Origin: an uncultured Actinomycetes bacterium
GTDB taxonomy: Bacteria; Actinomycetota; Coriobacteriia; Coriobacteriales; Atopobiaceae
Direction of reading: 5' to 3'
Length of the DNA: 64,000 bases
Assembly (NCBI GenBank): GCA_900315165.1
Contig: OMXZ01000004.1
Location: forward strand, 1-64,000
Shown piece by piece: positions 16,010-28,488 of this stretch. Under the pieces are notes generated by a model. It saw nothing but the letters and a program-made list of their open reading frames with translations, searched no databases and had not been told where the DNA came from. Both the position numbers and the translations under genes were made by a program. Each line of letters starts with the position of its first letter. Within the stretch, counting starts at the first letter, position 1.

Positions 16010-17410
16010 GTGAATCAGGAAGCATTCCAGGCGGGCAAAGCCGCCTATCAGCAGGGCAACCTCGTGGAGGCCGTCTCCCAGCTCGTGGCGGCGAAACAGC
16101 CGGGCGAGGTGTCCGGCCAGATAGACCACCTCCTCGGTAACTGCTATATGCGCCTCGGCCGCTACGACGAGGCGGCGACCTGTTATGCGGACGCCCTTCA
16201 CGACTCGTCGTACGGGCAGTCTGGCGCCCTCGCATGCAACCGTGGACGTGCGTTGATGGCTGCCGGCAAGCCTCAGGAGGCCATCGCGTCGCTCACGATG
16301 GCGACCAAAGACGCCACCTATGCGACGCCCTACAAAGCCTATCAGGCGTTGGGAAGTGCCTATCAGGCGTTGGGCGACGCGCGCAATGCCGGTGTGGCCT
16401 ATCGCAACGCCGCGATCGACGAGAGCAACCCGAGGCCTGCGGGCGCGTTGGCCAAGCTCGGCGGATGCTTCATGCTGATGGGCCGCGCGGTCGACGCGAT
16501 CGAGGCGTATCGCACCGCTCTTGATTTCGCGACCCCGGCTGACGACCAGAACTCCGTGTACGCCGCCATGGGCCTCGCCTATGTTGCGGCAAACCGCCTG
16601 CCCGAGGCGGCAGACGCCTTCGCCCGCGCGACGGCCGATGGCACCTACCAGCTGAGCGCCGAGGAGCATGCGGCAAGCGAGGCGGCCCGAAAGGCCCTCG
16701 CTGCGAAGTCCGACGGCCCGTCCGAGACGGACGCCCTGCTTGCGGCGGCCGGGTACGGCACGGCTGCGGGCATCGACCCGCTCGACCCACTGGGCAAATC
16801 CGGTGAGTTCATGCCCTCTCCCGAGGACACGGGCTTCTTCTCCGTTACGGAGGAGGACCTCGTCGCCGCGGACAAGAAGAACAAAAAGGTGCGCCGCAAG
16901 AAGAAACACACGGGGCTTAAGGTCTTCATCGTCCTATTGATTCTCGTCATCATCATCGGGGGCGGCGGTGCCTATGCCTATTACAGAGGCTACGGTTGGC
17001 CGACCGCCGAGAGCGTTTCGACGGGGCTCTTCGAGACGGCATCGTCAGGCGACGACGTGTCATCGTATTTCGCCGGTAGCCTGTCCGCCACCGCACGGGA
17101 GAAGATCCAGGAGGCTCTACCCGCCGATATCAAAGCCGCCGAGGTCAAGGGCGTCGACCGCAACATGCGGGAGAGCACCGTGCTCGTGTCCGTGACGCTG
17201 GACGGCGGGGGATCGCAGAATTACGAGGTCGGTCTTGTACGCGACGGCCTCAGCTGGAAGGTGACGAAGGTCTCGGCCGTTTACGCCTCACAAGACGGCA
17301 AGACTGCGGTACTCTCGAATAGTGACAACAGCACATCCACCGATGGATCCGCGGCCGCCGAGGCAAGCTCCGCCTCGGTTGATGGGTCGACCGACGGGTC
17401 TGCCGCGTAG
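16010..17410 (+). CDS. TPR-repeat membrane protein with extracytoplasmic domain
   Basis: A 466-residue protein from a GTG at 16010. Residues 1-230 consist of tetratricopeptide repeats (for example AFQAGKAAYQQGNLVEAVSQL, LGNCYMRLGRYDEAATCYADAL, YQALGSAYQALGDARNAGVAY), a protein-protein interaction surface facing the cytoplasm. A Lys-rich stretch (KKNKKVRRKKKHTGLK) precedes a single membrane span near 303-325. The outer domain has an NTF2/DUF4878-like look (DGGGSQNYEVGLVRDGLSWKVTKV) and a Ser/Thr/Gly tail. It lies 32 bases before mreB and is likely co-transcribed, so a scaffold role near the elongation machinery is an inference from position only. Confidence 0.7.
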   Translation: MNQEAFQAGKAAYQQGNLVEAVSQLVAAKQPGEVSGQIDHLLGNCYMRLGRYDEAATCYADALHDSSYGQSGALACNRGRALMAAGKPQEAIASLTMATKDATYATPYKAYQALGSAYQALGDARNAGVAYRNAAIDESNPRPAGALAKLGGCFMLMGRAVDAIEAYRTALDFATPADDQNSVYAAMGLAYVAANRLPEAADAFARATADGTYQLSAEEHAASEAARKALAAKSDGPSETDALLAAAGYGTAAGIDPLDPLGKSGEFMPSPEDTGFFSVTEEDLVAADKKNKKVRRKKKHTGLKVFIVLLILVIIIGGGGAYAYYRGYGWPTAESVSTGLFETASSGDDVSSYFAGSLSATAREKIQEALPADIKAAEVKGVDRNMRESTVLVSVTLDGGGSQNYEVGLVRDGLSWKVTKVSAVYASQDGKTAVLSNSDNSTSTDGSAAAEASSASVDGSTDGSAA

Positions 17411-17442
17411 TCGAAGGCGGACGGATAAGTAAGGTAGGCAAG

Positions 17443-18492
17443 ATGTCATTTCTCGACAACTTCTTCGGGGAATATAGCGGGGACCTCGCCATCGACCTAG
17501 GCACGGCGAACACGCTCGTCGCGGTACGCGGCCAGGGTATCGTGATCAACGAGCCGTCCGTGGTTGCCATCGACAAGAGCGAGGACCGCGTGCTCGCCGT
17601 CGGCCAGGACGCCAAGCGCATGATAGGCCGCACCCCGGGCAGTATCGTCGCCGAGCGCCCGCTGAAGGACGGCGTCATCGCCGACTTCGATGTCACGGAA
17701 GTCATGCTCCGCTACTTCATTGAGAAGGCGCGCGGCTCTCAGTCGCGCCAGTATCCTTGGTCGCCGCGTCCGCGCGTGGTCGTATGCGTCCCCTCCGGCG
17801 TCACGTCCGTCGAGAAGCGCGCCGTATTCGAGGCGACCATCCAAGCCGGTGCCCGCCAAGCCTATCTCATCGAGGAGCCGATGGCTGCGGCCATCGGCGC
17901 GGACCTGCCTATCGAGGATCCGACCGGCTCCATGGTCGTCGATATCGGCGGCGGCACGACCGAGGTCGCCGTCATCGCCATGGGCGGTATCGTCGTCGCC
18001 CAATCCATCCGTACCGCGGGCGATGAGTTCGATCAGGTCATCCTCGAGCACGTCCGCGACGCCTACAATCTCTCCATCGGCGAGCGCACCGCCGAGGATA
18101 TCAAGATCAAGGTCGGATCCGCGGCAGCGCTCGCCGAGGAGCTCGACGTCGAGGTCAATGGGCGCGACGTTATGAGCGGCCTGCCCAAGACCGTCCGCAT
18201 CGAAAGCGAGGAGATACGCCGGGCGCTCGACAAGCCACTCGACGAGGTGACCAAGGCTGTCAAGGACGCCTTGGACATCACCCCGCCCGACCTCGCCAGC
18301 GACCTCATGTACTACGGCATCCTCCTGACAGGCGGAGGCGGCCTTTTGCGAGGCCTTGACCAGCGCCTGCGCGACGAGACGGGTGTGCCTGTCAACGTCA
18401 GCCCGACCGCTCTCGAGAACGTCGTCAATGGGTGTGCCAAAGTCCTCGAGGCCAACGCACTTACGGGCGGCTTTGTCCAGAGCGCGGACTAA
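17443..18492 (+). CDS. mreB: Rod-shape determining protein MreB (actin homologue)
   Basis: Bacterial actin that assembles at the inner membrane and directs lateral peptidoglycan synthesis. Actin-fold motifs are visible: phosphate 1 AIDLGTANTLV, connect 1/phosphate 2 MVVDIGGGTTEVAVIAMGG, adenosine loop LLTGGGGLLRGLDQRL, and the EEPMAAAIGADLP block. Length 349 is standard. The N-terminus MSFLDNFFGEYSGD is hydrophobic enough to resemble the membrane-binding start of MreB. It is followed by mreC, mreD, pbp2 and rodA in one tight operon, which points to a rod or short-rod cell. Confidence 0.96.
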   Translation: MSFLDNFFGEYSGDLAIDLGTANTLVAVRGQGIVINEPSVVAIDKSEDRVLAVGQDAKRMIGRTPGSIVAERPLKDGVIADFDVTEVMLRYFIEKARGSQSRQYPWSPRPRVVVCVPSGVTSVEKRAVFEATIQAGARQAYLIEEPMAAAIGADLPIEDPTGSMVVDIGGGTTEVAVIAMGGIVVAQSIRTAGDEFDQVILEHVRDAYNLSIGERTAEDIKIKVGSAAALAEELDVEVNGRDVMSGLPKTVRIESEEIRRALDKPLDEVTKAVKDALDITPPDLASDLMYYGILLTGGGGLLRGLDQRLRDETGVPVNVSPTALENVVNGCAKVLEANALTGGFVQSAD

Positions 18493-18505
18493 CGGGGAGG
18501 CTTGA

Positions 18506-19507
18506 ATGCCTCAGCTTGGTGGCGGCAGGCTCGGATCCCCGACCCAGCTCAAACACAGGAGCCAGGACAATGGGCTACGTCTCGCCACCGTCCTGACGGT
18601 GGTGTCGCTTGTCCTTTTCACCCTCAGCAGCAGGGAGGCGGGGTCAGGTCCCATATCGGCCGTGCGCGGGGGCGTGCAGTTCGTCACCACGCCCGTACGC
18701 GCGGTGGGTTCCCTGATCTTCACACCCTTCCAGGGCCTTTCCAACGTGTTCACGAACCTCACCGCCGACCAGGAGTCGCTGTCCGAGCTCCAGGAGCGCA
18801 ACAAGGAGCTCACGGCACGTAACGCGGAGCTCGAGGAAGCCGAGAAGACGGCAGAGAGGCTTCAGAGCCTGCTCGACCTTCAGGATACCTATAGTCTGCA
18901 ATCGACGGCAGCCCGCATCATCGCCACATCTTCGGATTCGTGGAGCTCGACGGTGACCATAGACAAGGGCACCTTGGCGGGCGTCAACGTGGGCATGCCG
19001 GTGACCGACTCAGCCGGTGTGATAGGCCAAACCATCGAGTGCGGGCCCACTTCATCAGTCGTACGCCTTCTCGATGACGAGAATTCGAGCGTTTCGGCTA
19101 TGCTGCAGGATTCCCGGGCGCAGGGCATGCTCCATGGCTCGGCGGACGGCACCGTCAACCTGACCCTCATCGGATCGGACCAGACGGTGAAGGCGGGCGA
19201 CACGATCGTGACGAGCGGGCTGGGCGGCGTTTTTCCCAAAGGGCTGCCACTCGGCACCGTCTCGAATGTGAGCCGCCGCTCCGGGGCTCTCTACCTGGAT
19301 ATCCAGGTGCAGCTGCTTTCCACGACCGAGAATTATGAGGAAGTCCTCGTCATCACCTCGCTTACGGAAGGACAGGAGGCGACCTCCGAGGATATCGCTG
19401 CGGCAGATGCGCAGGACAGCGCCACGGCGAGCACTCAGGAGGGATCGGCGGACGACAGTTCGCAGGCATCGGATGGCTCGGCTGCGGACGGGACGACAGG
19501 GGAGTAG
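18506..19507 (+). CDS. mreC: Rod-shape determining protein MreC
   Basis: Bitopic membrane protein of the elongasome that links MreB to the PBP2-RodA pair. After a short cytoplasmic start, a membrane span lies near residues 27-42 (ATVLTVVSLVLFTL). A coiled coil (SLSELQERNKELTARNAELEEAEKTA) and the beta-barrel MreC domain follow, with SWSSTVTIDKGTLAGVNVGMPV and DTIVTSGLGGVFPKGLPLGTV. The last 55 residues are an Asp/Ser/Ala-rich low-complexity tail after the conserved domain. The ATG at 18506 is 13 bases after the mreB stop. Confidence 0.92.
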   Translation: MPQLGGGRLGSPTQLKHRSQDNGLRLATVLTVVSLVLFTLSSREAGSGPISAVRGGVQFVTTPVRAVGSLIFTPFQGLSNVFTNLTADQESLSELQERNKELTARNAELEEAEKTAERLQSLLDLQDTYSLQSTAARIIATSSDSWSSTVTIDKGTLAGVNVGMPVTDSAGVIGQTIECGPTSSVVRLLDDENSSVSAMLQDSRAQGMLHGSADGTVNLTLIGSDQTVKAGDTIVTSGLGGVFPKGLPLGTVSNVSRRSGALYLDIQVQLLSTTENYEEVLVITSLTEGQEATSEDIAAADAQDSATASTQEGSADDSSQASDGSAADGTTGE

Positions 19508-19516
19508 GGGAGGCTC

Positions 19517-20071
19517 GTGCAGGTACGCGATACCAATAAGGACCGGAGGAGCATCGGCGTCCTCGCTCTCGTGTGTGCCGTTGTACAGCTCGCGATCGCG
19601 CCCAACATCGTGCTCGGCGCGGGGCGGGCTAATATCGCGCTAGTCTTCGCCGGTATCGTGGCGCTTTCCATCGGCGGGCGCACCGGCGTGTTTGCGGGTT
19701 TCTGCGCGGGCCTCTTCTATGATATGACTACGACGGGGCCAGTCGGCCTCATGGCGCTTTTGCTTACGGTCTGTTCCTATGTTCTGGGTACCGAGGAGCG
19801 AAACCGCCTCGCGGACGACCCTACCGCCTCCTTGGCTGTCTTTGCCGTCGGCGACCTCGCGGTGTGTCTCGCTTATCATGTCACACTGCTTCTTGTGGGG
19901 CAGACGACCTCGGTCGTCGACGCTCTCGTGGCACGGACGCTACCCTCGTTCGTGTTGACCTTCGTTGCTTTTCTGATCTTCACGTATTTCCTGACGCGTG
20001 GGTCGGGAGGGTCGTCCGGCGTACCGCACGGCCGGCGGAACGGCAGCCATTACACCTTGGGTAAGCTGTAG
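19517..20071 (+). CDS. mreD: Rod-shape determining protein MreD
   Basis: Polytopic membrane partner of MreC. The 184-residue protein has five or six hydrophobic helices, including LALVCAVVQLAIAPNIVLG, IALVFAGIVALSIGG, GLMALLLTVCSYVLGT and FVLTFVAFLIFTYFL. Sequence conservation of MreD is low in general, so identity rests on topology, size and its position between mreC and pbp2. It starts with GTG at 19517 after GGGGAGG. Confidence 0.85.
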   Translation: MQVRDTNKDRRSIGVLALVCAVVQLAIAPNIVLGAGRANIALVFAGIVALSIGGRTGVFAGFCAGLFYDMTTTGPVGLMALLLTVCSYVLGTEERNRLADDPTASLAVFAVGDLAVCLAYHVTLLLVGQTTSVVDALVARTLPSFVLTFVAFLIFTYFLTRGSGGSSGVPHGRRNGSHYTLGKL

Positions 20072-20080
20072 GGGATTCCC

Positions 20081-22108
20081 ATGAGCCTCACAGCCGTCAT
20101 CCTGATCATCGTCGCGGTCATCGCGGCCGTGCTCGTTGTCCTTTTTTTGTTGTTCGGGCGCGGCGAGGGACGCTTCACCTTCGACATCGGCGGCGCGGCG
20201 CCCCGCGCCGAGGGCGGTACCGACACCTCCTCGGATACCGGTTTCAAGGAGCGACTGACGGGGCTCGGGGTGTTCGCTGTCGGAGTGATAGGCGTTCTCA
20301 CCGCTCGCCTGTGGTCGATGCAGCTCGTCTCGTCGGATGACTACACGAAGCAGGCCGAGACCAATCGTACCCGCACTGTCACCACCAGTGCGCCGCGAGG
20401 CCGCATTCTCGACCGCAACGGGGTCGAACTCGTGACCAACCGCTCGTCGCTTACCGTGACGGCGGACTCCGAGGTCGCCGACAACCCCTTCGAATGCCAG
20501 CTTTTGGCAAACATCATAGGTATGCCGGCCGCGGCGGTGCGCCGCAACATCCAGAACGCTTCCGAGGGCGCCCAGAGCACCCGCGTCGTCGCGAGCGACG
20601 TATCGAGGCGCGTCGTTGCCTTCATCGAGGAGCGACCCTACCTTTTCGACGGTGTCACGGTGGAGGAGCGCGCCGTGCGATTCTATCCGCAGGGGAGCCT
20701 TGCCGCCCATGTGCTCGGCTATGTCGGGACCATCACCTCCGAGCAGCTCGAGAGCGAAGCCGGGGACAGTGAGAGCTCGATGGACTACCAATCTGGTGAC
20801 ACGGTGGGGCAGGCAGGAATCGAGTATCAGTACGAGACCGTCCTGCAGGGCGTGCGCGGCGAGCAGAACGTCTACGTCGACGCCGACGGCAACGTCCTCG
20901 ACTACGGGTCGGGCGTGGACCCCCAGGCGGGCTCCGACCTCCAGCTCACCATCGACTCGAAGATCCAGAAGGCGGCGGAGGAATCCCTGTCCTCCACCAT
21001 CCAGAAGCTGCAGGAGACCTCCAATAAGGACTGCAAATGCGGCAGCGTAGTGTGCCTGGACGTGACCTCTGGCGACGTCATCGCGATGGCGAGCATGCCG
21101 ACCTACTCGCCCAATACCTTCGTAGGGGGCATCTCCGCTTCGGACTGGGAGGAGATTTCCGGCGAGGACTCTCAGAACCCGCTGCTCAATCGTGCTATTT
21201 CCGGCCAGTATCCGTCTGCATCGACCATCAAGCCGCTCACGACCATGGCGGCGCTCGACGCGGGCATAGCCACGGCGCAGAGCTCCTATGTGTGCACGGG
21301 GTATTGGACCGGTTTCGGCAAGGCCTACGGGCAGTACTGCTGGAACCACTCGGGCCACGGGACGATGAACCTCCAGTCGGGCATCACCTTCTCCTGCGAC
21401 GTCGTCTTTTACGAGATCGGCAAGGCCTTCTTCGAGGCGGGCTCAGAGGGCATGCAGGAGACCTTCCGTACCTGGGGCCTCGGGTCGAAGGAGGGTGTCG
21501 ACCTGCCCAGCGAGCTTGCGGGCCGCGTTCCCGACAAGGACTGGAAGTGGAACTACTTCACCTGGGCGGACGACGACGCGCGCAGCTGGCAGGGCGGCGA
21601 CAACACCAACCTCGCCATCGGCCAGGGCGACCTGCTCGTCACACCCCTCCAGATGGCCTGCGCCTATGCGGGCATTGCCAATAACGGGACCGTCTACAAG
21701 CCGCACCTTCTCAAGAGCGTGCTCTCACAGTCGGGGACGGGCTCGATCATCAAGCACAAGAAGGAGAAGCTGCGCGAGGTGGACGAGAAGCAGGAGTATC
21801 TCGACCTCGTCAAGGCGGGCTTGCATGGCGTCATCTACGAGGAATCGGAATCGCAGGCTTCCCACTTCACCAATATGTCGGTCGAGGTGGCAGGCAAGAC
21901 GGGTACGGCAGAGATTGCGAACGCCCCAGCCGCCAATGGCTGGTTCGTGGCGTACGCGCCCGCTGACGATCCCAAGTATGTCGTTGCCTCCTGCATCGAG
22001 GGCGGCGGATACGGTTCCACGTCGGCCATGTATGTCGTGCGCGACGTGCTGGGGGCCCTCTACGACGAGCCGGACACATCCAGTGAAGTGAGCCAGGGGG
22101 ACCGCTGA
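20081..22108 (+). CDS. mrdA: Penicillin-binding protein 2 (elongasome transpeptidase)
   Basis: Class B PBP that cross-links peptidoglycan during elongation. The transpeptidase motifs are complete: SASTIKPL (SxxK), SCD in TFSCDVVFYEIG (SxN position), and KTGTAEIA (KTG). The dimerisation domain with RGRILDRNGVELVTN precedes it. Length 675 is slightly long because the N-terminus carries two hydrophobic segments: residues 4-25 (a very strong span) and about 58-75, separated by a Gly/Asp/Thr-rich loop. The usual protein has one. With two spans the first segment would place the N-terminus outside. The stop overlaps the rodA start by one base. Confidence 0.93.
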   Translation: MSLTAVILIIVAVIAAVLVVLFLLFGRGEGRFTFDIGGAAPRAEGGTDTSSDTGFKERLTGLGVFAVGVIGVLTARLWSMQLVSSDDYTKQAETNRTRTVTTSAPRGRILDRNGVELVTNRSSLTVTADSEVADNPFECQLLANIIGMPAAAVRRNIQNASEGAQSTRVVASDVSRRVVAFIEERPYLFDGVTVEERAVRFYPQGSLAAHVLGYVGTITSEQLESEAGDSESSMDYQSGDTVGQAGIEYQYETVLQGVRGEQNVYVDADGNVLDYGSGVDPQAGSDLQLTIDSKIQKAAEESLSSTIQKLQETSNKDCKCGSVVCLDVTSGDVIAMASMPTYSPNTFVGGISASDWEEISGEDSQNPLLNRAISGQYPSASTIKPLTTMAALDAGIATAQSSYVCTGYWTGFGKAYGQYCWNHSGHGTMNLQSGITFSCDVVFYEIGKAFFEAGSEGMQETFRTWGLGSKEGVDLPSELAGRVPDKDWKWNYFTWADDDARSWQGGDNTNLAIGQGDLLVTPLQMACAYAGIANNGTVYKPHLLKSVLSQSGTGSIIKHKKEKLREVDEKQEYLDLVKAGLHGVIYEESESQASHFTNMSVEVAGKTGTAEIANAPAANGWFVAYAPADDPKYVVASCIEGGGYGSTSAMYVVRDVLGALYDEPDTSSEVSQGDR

Positions 22109-23340
22109 TGGAAGCGATGACGAACGAGAGGGGCGGATTTGCGTCGAGCGTTGCCTCACGGATCGGTACCGTGTTCGGGCGCGGCGGGTCGAAGGGCGTC
22201 CGCAAACCCGGTGACCACGGGTTCCTCTCAAATCTCTATCTCGGCAACCTGGTGCCCGTGCTCCTGCTGGTCCTGTACGGTACCGTCGTCATCTGGTCGG
22301 CATCGCTCACCATCGCCGAGGCGTCGTTCCCGCGCCATCTTGCGGGCATAGCGCTCGGGCTTGTCGCGGCCGCCTTCGTCTGGCGGTGGGACTACCGTGT
22401 GATGCAGACGTCGGACACGGTGATACTCATCGCAATCATCGTCCTGATCCTTTTGCCGAAGGTGCCCGGTTTCGGGTATTCGGCCAAGGGCATGACGGGA
22501 TGGGTGCGCATTCCGTTGATCGGGTTCCGGTTCCAGCCGTCGGAGATCGTCAAGGTGCTCACCATATTCCTCATGGCATCGCTTGGCGCCCAGTACAACG
22601 GCAAGATCGAGCTGCTCGGCGATTATGTGAAGCTCTGCGGCGTGCTCGCGGTGATTTTTGGGCTGATGATCACCCAGGACCTCGGTACCGGTCTCATCAT
22701 CCTGGTGGTGGGGGCCTCGATCATCATCGTCTCCGGGGCGAGACGGAGCTGGGTCCTCGTGACTATCGGCATTATCGTGGTCGGGGCAGCCCTGGTCGTC
22801 GGCCTGTCACTGTCCGACAGGGTGCCCCAGGCATTCAAGCTCCTCAAGGATTACCAACTGAACCGCCTGATCGTCTTCGTGGATCCCTCCGTCGACCCCA
22901 CGGGTGACGGGTACAACCTCCAACAGGCGAAAATAGCCGTCGGTTCGGGCGGGTTCTTCGGCAAGGGGATCGGCAACGCGACGCAGGCGGGTTCGGGTTT
23001 TTTGCCCGAGGCGCATACCGACTTCGTCTTCGCCCTTTTGGCCGAGGAATTCGGTTTCGCCGGGGCGGTCGTGCTCATGCTGCTCTTTGCCTGGGCGATA
23101 CTCTCGACCGTATCGCTCGCCCAACGCACCGAGGCACCATACGCGAAGCTCATACTGGCGGGCGTCGCGACGATGTGGACGTTCCAGCTTCTGCAGAATG
23201 TGGGCATGTGCATCGGAATCATGCCCATCACGGGCATCCCGCTGCCCTTCATCAGCTTCGGGTCGTCGTCCATGGTCGTGCAGCTGACGACGGCCGGCAT
23301 CGTGCAGTCCGTCTGGAGTCACCGTCCCAAGTCCGCATAA
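22108..23340 (+). CDS. rodA: RodA peptidoglycan glycosyltransferase (SEDS family)
   Basis: Polymerises lipid II during cell elongation and works with the PBP2 encoded just upstream. The protein has about ten membrane helices and SEDS motifs: RIPLIGFRFQPSEIVKVL, ITQDLGTGLII, YNLQQAKIAVGSGGFFGKGIG, LPEAHTDFVFALLAEEFGF and GIPLPFISFGSSSMVVQL. The N-terminal 45 residues are a hydrophilic Gly/Arg-rich extension (GRGGSKGVRKPGDHG) ahead of the first span. Length 410 is normal. It is the last gene of the mre operon; a leftward terminator and rpmA follow in the opposite direction. Confidence 0.95.
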   Translation: MEAMTNERGGFASSVASRIGTVFGRGGSKGVRKPGDHGFLSNLYLGNLVPVLLLVLYGTVVIWSASLTIAEASFPRHLAGIALGLVAAAFVWRWDYRVMQTSDTVILIAIIVLILLPKVPGFGYSAKGMTGWVRIPLIGFRFQPSEIVKVLTIFLMASLGAQYNGKIELLGDYVKLCGVLAVIFGLMITQDLGTGLIILVVGASIIIVSGARRSWVLVTIGIIVVGAALVVGLSLSDRVPQAFKLLKDYQLNRLIVFVDPSVDPTGDGYNLQQAKIAVGSGGFFGKGIGNATQAGSGFLPEAHTDFVFALLAEEFGFAGAVVLMLLFAWAILSTVSLAQRTEAPYAKLILAGVATMWTFQLLQNVGMCIGIMPITGIPLPFISFGSSSMVVQLTTAGIVQSVWSHRPKSA

Positions 23341-23370
23341 GGCCCGGCTCCTGTCGGAAAAATGGAAAAT

Positions 23371-23405
23371 AAAAAATGACCCGCTGAAAAAACAGCGGGT
23401 CATTC
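23371..23405 (-). terminator. Rho-independent terminator of rplU-rpmA
   Basis: Perfect stem AATGACCCGCTG / CAGCGGGTCATT with a 6-base loop. Leftward it is followed by TTTTTTATTTT. It is also 35 bases past the rodA stop, so it may stop rightward transcription weakly. Confidence 0.9.
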
Positions 23406-23426
23406 ATATCGAATACGAGCGTTAGG

Positions 23427-23678
23427 CTACTCGGCGGGAACGACATTCACGACATGCTTTGCACCCTTAACGAACTCGACGGTGCCGTCCTGGAGGGCAA
23501 AGAGCGTATCGTCCTTGCCGCGACCGACGCCGGTACCCGGGGTGATATGGGTGCCGCGCTGACGGACGATGATCTGGCCGGTCTTGATAGCCTGACCGCC
23601 ATAAATCTTGGTGCCGAGGCGCTGGGCGTTGGAATCGCGACCGTTGCGCGAGGACGCCTGACCTTTCTTGTGTGCCAT
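23427..23678 (-). CDS. rpmA: Large subunit ribosomal protein bL27
   Basis: The 83-residue protein begins [16 protein letters not shown], the mature bL27 N-terminus that reaches toward the peptidyl transferase centre. No cleavable leader is present, unlike Firmicutes, where Prp trims a short extension. The body ([38 protein letters not shown]) is standard. It is 46 bases downstream of rplU and is followed by a strong terminator. Confidence 0.97.
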   Translation of the reverse strand: MAHKKGQASSRNGRDSNAQRLGTKIYGGQAIKTGQIIVRQRGTHITPGTGVGRGKDDTLFALQDGTVEFVKGAKHVVNVVPAE

Positions 23679-23724
23679 GGAAAAACCTACCTAACCTTCT
23701 TGAGCCGACGAAACGAGGGGGTGA

Positions 23725-24033
23725 TTACGCGGGAATCTCGGTAATCTCGAGACGCGTGAGCTGCTGACGGTGGCCGCGGGTGCGGTGATAGCGCTTGCGC
23801 TTGTGAAGCTTGAAGACGAGGACCTTCTCGCCCTTGTGCTGGTCGACCACCTGGGCGGTGACCTTCTTGCCCTCGAGCTCGGCAGGGTCGACGATCATCT
23901 TGTCGTCATCGGCAAGCATGAGGACGTCGAGGCTGACCTTGTCGCCAGGCTGCGCGTTGAGCTTCTCGACGTCGAGGACGTCGCCCTGGGCAACCTTATA
24001 CTGCTTGCCACCAGTAGAAACGATTGCGTACAT
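23725..24033 (-). CDS. rplU: Large subunit ribosomal protein bL21
   Basis: The 102-residue bL21 starts MYAIVSTGGKQYKVAQGD and ends with the RNA-binding segment KRKRYHRTRGHRQQLTRLEI. The ATG at 24033 has GAAGGG seven bases upstream; the ATG at 24048 would add five residues not found in the family. It heads a two-gene leftward operon with rpmA. The usual partner obgE lies nearby but on the opposite strand. Confidence 0.97.
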   Translation of the reverse strand: MYAIVSTGGKQYKVAQGDVLDVEKLNAQPGDKVSLDVLMLADDDKMIVDPAELEGKKVTAQVVDQHKGEKVLVFKLHKRKRYHRTRGHRQQLTRLEITEIPA

Positions 24034-24074
24034 GTGAGAACCCTTCACTTACGGTGTTGGTGCAACGGGTATCC

Positions 24075-24103
24075 ATATTACAAGCCGCGACCTGCGCAGT
24101 CAA
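24075..24103 (-). promoter_or_regulatory. Sigma-70-type promoter of rplU-rpmA
   Basis: Leftward TTGACT, 17-base spacer, TAATAT. This is one of the best consensus promoters in the window, placed 41 bases before the rplU start. Confidence 0.8.
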
Positions 24104-24192
24104 TGAAAAATAGACGTCACAAGACCAACACCTCGCAAATTCAGCAGAATCGCTGGTGCGGTTGAATCGCGAAGGCCCTGCGACAGACAAGC

Positions 24193-27748
<3,556 letters not shown>

Positions 27749-27759
27749 AGGAGGAAAGC

Positions 27760-28488
27760 ATGGCCATCCTGCGCGGAGACCTGCCCGACCTGGGGAAAGA
27801 CCGGGACCGCACCTATCGGCTGGGGATTATGGGCGGCACCTTCGACCCCATCCACAACGGCCATCTCGTCTGTGCGGAGTGTGCCTTCGATGCCCTGGGC
27901 CTCGACATGGTCGTCTTCATGCCCGCAGGGTCCCCCGCCTTCAAACAGGACAAACGGGTGTCGTCGGGCGAGGATCGCTACGCCATGACCCTGCTCGCCA
28001 CCTCCGACAACCCGCACTTCATCGCCAGCCGCTTCGAAGTGGACCGGGCTGGCGTCACCTATACAGCCGACACGCTGCAGCTCCTGCGCAAGATTTATCC
28101 GGACAACGTCGATTTCTACTTCATCACCGGCGCCGACGCCATCGCCGAGGTGGTGGCCTGGCGCGACGCGGACAAGGTCGCCGAGCTCGCGCATCTGGTG
28201 GGGGCGACGAGGCCGGGCTATGACCTGGCGCATGCCGAGACGGCGATCGAGAGGTCGCCCTATAAGTTCGACGTCACCTACCTCGAAGTTCCCGCCCTGG
28301 CCATATCCTCGAGCTACCTGCGCGGACGGGTGCGGGAGGGCAAGAGCCTGCGCTATCTGACACCCGACCCGGTGACCGGCTATATCCACAAGCATCAGCT
28401 CTACGGGGCGCGGGCATCGCGCTATGGCGCGGGCGAGGGCTCGTTCGGCGTGTTGGCGGGAGAGGGGCGGACAGATGGGCAAGCATAG
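27760..28488 (+). CDS. nadD: Nicotinate-nucleotide adenylyltransferase
   Basis: Adenylates nicotinate mononucleotide in NAD synthesis. The nucleotidyltransferase motifs GIMGGTFDPIHNGHLVCAE and ISSSYLRGRVREGKSLRYLTP are intact, with FYFITGADAIAEVVAWRDADKV in between. Length 242 is slightly above the usual 200-215 because of a Gly/Ala-rich tail after the catalytic domain. The ATG at 27760 follows AAAGGAGG. The downstream yqeK starts 14 bases inside this gene, in the common Gram-positive order obg-proB-nadD-yqeK-rsfS. Confidence 0.95.
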   Translation: MAILRGDLPDLGKDRDRTYRLGIMGGTFDPIHNGHLVCAECAFDALGLDMVVFMPAGSPAFKQDKRVSSGEDRYAMTLLATSDNPHFIASRFEVDRAGVTYTADTLQLLRKIYPDNVDFYFITGADAIAEVVAWRDADKVAELAHLVGATRPGYDLAHAETAIERSPYKFDVTYLEVPALAISSSYLRGRVREGKSLRYLTPDPVTGYIHKHQLYGARASRYGAGEGSFGVLAGEGRTDGQA

